From Rhodospirillaceae bacterium (GTDB lineage: Bacteria > Pseudomonadota > Alphaproteobacteria > SP197), in the NCBI GenBank assembly GCA_018700655.1, contig JABIUG010000207.1, forward strand, positions 1-10,772: DNA of 10,772 nucleotides, written 5' to 3'. Below are positions 8,034-10,772 of this stretch, in pieces; the stretch's first letter is position 1, and each line of letters begins with the position of its first letter. The translations under genes and the position numbers were made by a program. The notes below the pieces were generated by a model. That model worked only from the letters and a program-made list of their open reading frames with translations, had not been told where the DNA came from and searched no databases.

Positions 8034-8642
8034 TTAGTGCAGCCGATCGAGCAGACGGCTCGCTGCCTCACGGAAGGCCGCGACCGAATCAACGTTTAGA
8101 ACGAACGTGACATAACCTTCAATATCACGCCCTTCGACGTTGAAGTCGACTTTCACGACCAAACCCAGGTCGAACCCTCTTGCTCCATCGAAAACAGCGC
8201 CCGAGGAGCCTGAAACATAGCGGGGCAGCGACGTAGCGACTTCACGTTCGAGGAGGTCGCCAAAGCTGCTCAGGCAGGCATTGAGAATGATGTTGCCGAT
8301 CTCGGTCAGCGCTTCGCGCTCCAGTTCGGTGATTGCTGCAACAGGCTCGTCAGACTTGAGTGCGGCCTGGGCCAGGCGGAAGCTGCTTTCCTCATGGAAC
8401 ATCAGCAGAGCGGCGCCATCGAACGGGCCCGAAAAATCCTGGCTGATGATGCATACATCGGTACCGAAACGGCGCTGGAAGTAGCTGCTCGCCTCGACCA
8501 GAGGTAAAACAATGCAGAACGGCACTGTGAACGTGATCGGCGCATCCAGCAGTTCGCTCATGGCAAGGGCAGCCTTGCCCGCGCCGATATTGAAAATTTC
8601 AGTGAAAGCGTCGCTTTCTTCGACAGAGAAGTATGCCGTCAT
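8034..8642 (-). CDS. cheC: CheC-family CheY-P phosphatase
   Basis: CheC-type proteins hydrolyse the aspartyl phosphate of CheY. The family consensus is [D/S]-x3-E-x2-N-x22-P, present twice in CheC. Here the first copy is D11-x3-E15-x2-N18 with P41 exactly 22 residues on, in the segment E-I-F-N-I-G-A-G-K-A-A. The second is E110-x3-E114-x2-N117 with P140 again 22 residues on, in E-I-G-N-I-I-L-N-A. Only the leading acidic residue of the second copy departs from consensus (E for D/S). The 202-residue length fits CheC. No CheD partner is adjacent; instead the gene follows a CheY-like receiver by two bases (after restoring that gene's frame) and precedes the hybrid kinase by 13. The TAA stop is at 8034-8036. 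CheC is best known from Bacillus, Thermotoga and archaea. Confidence 0.87.
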   Translation of the reverse strand: MTAYFSVEESDAFTEIFNIGAGKAALAMSELLDAPITFTVPFCIVLPLVEASSYFQRRFGTDVCIISQDFSGPFDGAALLMFHEESSFRLAQAALKSDEPVAAITELEREALTEIGNIILNACLSSFGDLLEREVATSLPRYVSGSSGAVFDGARGFDLGLVVKVDFNVEGRDIEGYVTFVLNVDSVAAFREAASRLLDRLH

Positions 8643-8644
8643 CG

Positions 8645-9006
8645 TTAGAACCCAAGGTCTGCCAGGAGTGAATCGATCTTTTCAGCAGTCACGGGTTTGC
8701 GATGAAGCGACATCCAAGCTGCTCGGCTCGCTGCCGGATAGCGCTTTGGATGTTGGCGGTGACCAGCGTCATGCTGGCATTTGGAGCCACACCACGCAGG
8801 CCTTCGACCAGATCCAGTCCGCTCGTACCCGGCATGTTATGATCCAGAATGACATGGTCAGGCGTCTGGTGGCGTGCAGCCTCAAGCGCCTGATCGGCGT
8901 TCTCGGCCTCGACCACGACAGCATCTGAATGGCGCTCAGCTATGAGACCGGACGCCATCATGCGTGCCAGCCTGCTGTCGTCGACGATCAGAAACTTGTC
9001 CGCCAT
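8645..9006 (-). pseudogene. CheY-like single-domain response regulator with a one-base frameshift
   Basis: The frame from the ATG at 9006 gives a CheY-like receiver: D9-D10, phospho-acceptor D55 followed by H-N-M-P, and switch T83. It then reads R-F-I-A-N-P-stop, ending at 8689 after 105 residues. Adding one A to the AAA run (complement of 8696-8698) turns this into R-F-I-A-K-P-V-T-A-E-K-I-D-S-L-L-A-D-L-G-F, restoring the invariant lysine and the last helix of the fold. The repaired protein has 120 residues, the normal CheY size, and stops at 8645-8647, two bases before the cheC start. The break removes K104 and the final helix, so the product as read should not signal. ATG 9006 is chosen for GGAA seven bases upstream; ATGs at 9012 and 9090 are in frame but would add non-homologous residues. 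A sequence error is an equally good explanation. Confidence 0.85.
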
Positions 9007-9071
9007 TGTCATTTCCACAATCTGGGCCCCCTCGCAGGATGCAGGCATCTTGGCCCGCACCCATGTGCCGT

Positions 9072-9110
9072 AGCGGGAACCATATGACAAAGACTAATAT
9101 GTTCCGCGCT
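9072..9110. promoter_or_regulatory. Imperfect 39-base dyad upstream of cheY
   Basis: Arms 9072-9086 and 9096-9110 are near-perfect inverted copies. The left reads AGCG-GGAAC-C-ATAT and the complement of the right reads AGCG-C-GGAAC-ATAT, each with one unmatched base, around a nine-base AT-rich centre. It lies 66 bases before the cheY ATG. It could be an operator over a promoter or a leader hairpin; the sequence does not decide. Confidence 0.4.
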
Positions 9111-9165
9111 CAAGCAACCATGTAAGGGCGGTTGAAACTTCGGGATAGAGCACCGAATCATCGAG

Positions 9166-9179
9166 GTGACGGCGATCAC
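9166..9179. promoter_or_regulatory. GTGA-N6-TCAC palindrome, copy 1 (CRP/FNR-like half-sites)
   Basis: GTGACGGCGATCAC has perfect four-base arms with a six-base centre, the core geometry of CRP sites (TGTGA-N6-TCACA). Its outer flanking bases do not match the full consensus. It is 160 bases upstream of the cheY ATG and shares 12 of 14 bases with copy 2. Confidence 0.45.
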
Positions 9180-9207
9180 GGCTAGTTGCCCCTGATCGTT
9201 GGTGTCC

Positions 9208-9221
9208 GTGATTGCGATCAC
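9208..9221. promoter_or_regulatory. GTGA-N6-TCAC palindrome, copy 2 (CRP/FNR-like half-sites)
   Basis: GTGATTGCGATCAC has perfect five-base arms (GTGAT/ATCAC). It also fits the inner part of the FNR/FixK pattern TTGAT-N4-ATCAA except at the two outermost bases. It starts exactly 42 bases after copy 1 and lies about 265 bases before the transporter ATG. Confidence 0.45.
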
Positions 9222-9227
9222 TCCTTT

Positions 9228-9241
9228 TGACTGGCCGGTCA
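9228..9241. promoter_or_regulatory. Near-palindrome overlapping a TTGACT box
   Basis: TGACTGGCCGGTCA is symmetric at 12 of 14 positions and overlaps a possible -35 box (TTGACT, 9227-9232). An ACTGGCCG octamer in it recurs at 9310-9317, beside another inverted repeat, TGGCC-gtt-GGCCA at 9312-9324. These may be related operator sites, but this is weak evidence. Confidence 0.25.
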
Positions 9242-9408
9242 GAGAAAAGGGGGCGTCAGAGTGGCCTGCTATGGTTGTTTTTCTTGTTGGCCTCTCAAAG
9301 GCACTGGAAACTGGCCGTTGGCCACACCGAATCGTGCTTGGCAGTGTCAGGGTGAATGCAGTTGGGGAGTGGACGATAGGCGTTGTCCGCGGCTAGTCTG
9401 TCGCCGAA

Positions 9409-9464
9409 CTGCCGCTACGGCAGCAAGCAAACAAATTGGGGCGGATGCAGGCACGTAAACGTGC
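9409..9464 (+). repeat. Two short inverted repeats in the proV leader
   Basis: CTGCCG-cta-CGGCAG (9409-9423) and GCACG-taaa-CGTGC (9451-9464) are perfect short inverted repeats just upstream of the transporter ribosome site. Both could form small RNA hairpins in the leader; neither has a T-run, so they are not terminators. Confidence 0.35.
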
Positions 9465-9473
9465 GCGTCCAAC

Positions 9474-9480
9474 AGGTGAG
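9474..9480 (+). promoter_or_regulatory. Ribosome binding site of the ProV-like gene
   Basis: AGGTGAG ends five bases before the ATG at 9486 and is repeated as GGTGAG next to the start. It supports 9486 as the start. Confidence 0.65.
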
Positions 9481-9485
9481 GTGAG

Positions 9486-10538
9486 ATGACTGAAGCGTCA
9501 GAGCGGGACGTGAAATTGACCTGTCGGCATGTCTGGAAGGTCTATGGGCCCGAAGCCGACAACTTCTTTACCAATGGGCAAGGCGATGTGCCCGACCCCG
9601 ATGGGCTGGTCGAGCGCGTGCGTGAGTCCGGCCATATCGGCGCGGCCTGCAATGTCAGCTTCGATGTTCATGTCGGTGAGATCTTCGTCATCATGGGGCT
9701 GTCGGGGTCCGGCAAATCGACCATTGTTCGCTGCTTGTCACGCCTGGTCGAGCCGACGGCCGGCGAGGTCATACTCGACGGTGAAGATCTGTTGCAGGTC
9801 AGCAAGGAAAAGCTGATTGATATCCGCCGCCATCGCATGGGCATGGTGTTCCAGAATTTTGGCCTTTTGCCCCATCTCTCCGTGCTCGAAAATGTTGCCT
9901 TTCCCCTGCAGGTTCAGGGTATCGACAAGCCGAACCGGCTTGCCCGCGCTATGGAAATGATTGAGCTGGTCGGTCTGGCGGGGCGCGAGACCAGTTATCC
10001 GCGCCAGCTTTCAGGTGGCCAACAGCAGCGCGTCGGTATTGCGCGAAGCCTCGCGGTGGAGCCTGAACTCTGGTTCCTGGATGAGCCGTTTTCCGCGCTT
10101 GATCCCCTGATCCGGCGTCAGATGCAGGATGAGTTCCTGCGTTTGCAGCAATTGCTCCACAAGACCATCGTGTTCATCACCCATGACTTCCTTGAGGCCC
10201 TGCGGCTGGCCGACCGTATTGCCATCATGAAGGACGGCAAGATCGTTCAGATCGGCACGCCTGCCGAAGTTGTGATGCAGCCGGCCGATGACTACGTCGA
10301 GGAGTTCACGCAGGATGTTCCTCGCGTCAAGGTGCTCACTGCCGGGGATATCATGAAGCCGGTCGACGCCAGCGTTGATGTCGTCGCAGCTGTGCCGGTC
10401 AACATGACACTCGAGGGTCTGATGCCGCGCTTCGGCGAACGACTGGGCGTTCTCAACATCGAGAACGATAGTGGCAATGTCATTGGTCAGGTTACGCCCC
10501 AGGGTATCCTGGCAGCACTTGCGACCGAAAAAGACTGA
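9486..10538 (+). CDS. proV: ProV/ChoV-like ATPase of a glycine betaine/choline/proline ABC transporter
   Basis: This 350-residue cytoplasmic ATPase energises uptake of a quaternary-amine osmoprotectant. Its motifs are complete: Walker A G71-L-S-G-S-G-K-S-T79, Q-loop Q123 in M-V-F-Q-N-F, signature L175-S-G-G-Q-Q-Q-R, Walker B L195-W-F-L-D-E, and H-loop H233. An N-terminal segment of about 35 residues before the first core strand, and the run G-E-I-F-V-I-M-G-L-S-G-S-G-K-S-T, are typical of the ProV/OpuAA subfamily. Residues about 284-350 look like a short CBS-type regulatory tail; E. coli ProV is about 400 residues with a fuller CBS pair, so regulation may differ. The exact substrate cannot be told from the ATPase. 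The next gene starts 11 bases after the stop, consistent with one operon. Confidence 0.9.
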   Translation: MTEASERDVKLTCRHVWKVYGPEADNFFTNGQGDVPDPDGLVERVRESGHIGAACNVSFDVHVGEIFVIMGLSGSGKSTIVRCLSRLVEPTAGEVILDGEDLLQVSKEKLIDIRRHRMGMVFQNFGLLPHLSVLENVAFPLQVQGIDKPNRLARAMEMIELVGLAGRETSYPRQLSGGQQQRVGIARSLAVEPELWFLDEPFSALDPLIRRQMQDEFLRLQQLLHKTIVFITHDFLEALRLADRIAIMKDGKIVQIGTPAEVVMQPADDYVEEFTQDVPRVKVLTAGDIMKPVDASVDVVAAVPVNMTLEGLMPRFGERLGVLNIENDSGNVIGQVTPQGILAALATEKD

Positions 10539-10549
10539 GGAGCTGCCAC

Positions 10550-10772
10550 ATGTCCGTTACCACACAAGATAACGCTCAGGCGCCTCTCGGTGGCTCGATC
10601 CTGGACAGGTTATCGCCCCAGTTGATCAGCTGGATGGTGTTTGGCGCGTTTACCGTGCTTTGTCTCGTGCTGCGTGGCGACGAAAAGTGGCTTTTGACCT
10701 ACCCAAAGGAATGGTTTCTTCCGATCGAGGAAATCCTTGAAACAGGGATGGATTGGTTCACGCTGAACTTCA
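10550..10772 (+). CDS. proW: ProW-like permease of the betaine/choline/proline ABC transporter, N-terminal part
   Basis: The first 74 residues are present and the gene runs out of the window. GAGGAG at 10537-10542 overlaps the upstream stop and precedes the ATG by seven bases. A hydrophilic N-terminus is followed by a hydrophobic segment (about residues 25-42, L-I-S-W-M-V-F-G-A-F-T-V-L-C-L-V-L), then W-F-L-P-I-E-E and M-D-W-F-T. The W-F-T segment before the permease core is common in ProW-type proteins. Identification rests on this fragment plus its place directly after the ProV-like gene. A substrate-binding protein gene may follow outside the window. Confidence 0.8.
   Translation, partial: MSVTTQDNAQAPLGGSILDRLSPQLISWMVFGAFTVLCLVLRGDEKWLLTYPKEWFLPIEEILETGMDWFTLNF

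Larger units (their letters stand above)
9007..9485. other. Divergent intergenic region between signalling and transporter operons
   Basis: This 479-base stretch separates the minus-strand cheY start from the plus-strand transporter start. No convincing gene was found; the short open frames in it have no recognisable motif or ribosome site. It carries several dyad-symmetric elements listed separately. TTGACT at 9227-9232 resembles a -35 box reading towards the transporter, but no good -10 lies 16-18 bases downstream, so promoters are not called. Confidence 0.6.

Noticed and set aside
8021..8092. N-terminal extension of the hybrid kinase to an ATG at 8092
   Set aside because: It would overlap the end of cheC by 59 bases and add residues unlike a PAS kinase; the ATG at 8020 has a ribosome-like GGAA and follows cheC by 13 bases.
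8696..8698. Phase-variable homopolymer in the CheY gene
   Set aside because: A run of three A (four if restored) is too short for frequent slippage.
9076..9105. GGAAC box as an EcfG general-stress promoter
   Set aside because: GGAAC and a GTT are present on both strands because of the dyad, but 20 bases separate them, longer than the 18-19 I would expect.
9328..9350. Sigma-54 promoter around TTGGCAGTG
   Set aside because: The TGGCA part has no TTGC element at the required spacing.
9199..9458. Small open frames of about 65 codons (9199-9396 and 9261-9458, plus strand)
   Set aside because: They lack a ribosome site and recognisable motifs, overlap each other in different frames, and lie in a region rich in dyad elements.

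Overview
The window reads as a chromosomal segment of a GC-rich alphaproteobacterium, plausibly of the Rhodospirillales type. This is inferred from codon bias, the overlapping chemotaxis genes and a ChoV/ProV-like osmoprotectant transporter; no rRNA or other phylogenetic marker is present. No mobile element, tRNA, rRNA or CRISPR array was seen.

Positions 1-5592 (plus strand) hold a tightly packed chemotaxis signalling operon: the 3' end of cheR, a long CheW-domain protein, a complete cheB, a stand-alone receiver of CheB type, and an unusually long cheA. The four junctions are start/stop overlaps (ATGA, ATGA, an 8-base overlap, TGATG), so translation is probably coupled. No chemoreceptor and no ordinary short cheW lies in the window; they may lie upstream of cheR.

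Positions 5645-9006 (minus strand, convergent with the first operon) hold a second signalling operon: a CheY-like receiver, a CheC-type CheY-P phosphatase, and a PAS-PAS-HisKA-HATPase-REC-HPt hybrid histidine kinase. It is damaged at two places. The CheY gene has a one-base frameshift exactly at the conserved lysine codon of the receiver fold, and the hybrid kinase has an in-frame TAG inside its receiver domain. Each is repaired by a single-base change, so they are either recent inactivating mutations, sequence errors, or (least likely) recoding sites.

Positions 9007-9485 are a non-coding divergent regulatory region. It contains two copies of a GTGA-N6-TCAC palindrome exactly 42 bases apart, a 39-base imperfect dyad close to the cheY start, and several short inverted repeats nearer the transporter.

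Positions 9486-10772 (plus strand) begin a glycine betaine/choline/proline-type ABC transporter operon: a complete ProV-like ATPase and the first 74 residues of the ProW-like permease.

Taken together, CheA would phosphorylate CheB, the extra receiver and perhaps the CheY. CheC would dephosphorylate CheY-P. The hybrid kinase, through its own receiver and HPt, would offer a second phosphate route into or out of the same receiver pool. This circuit is inferred from domain content and gene order only.
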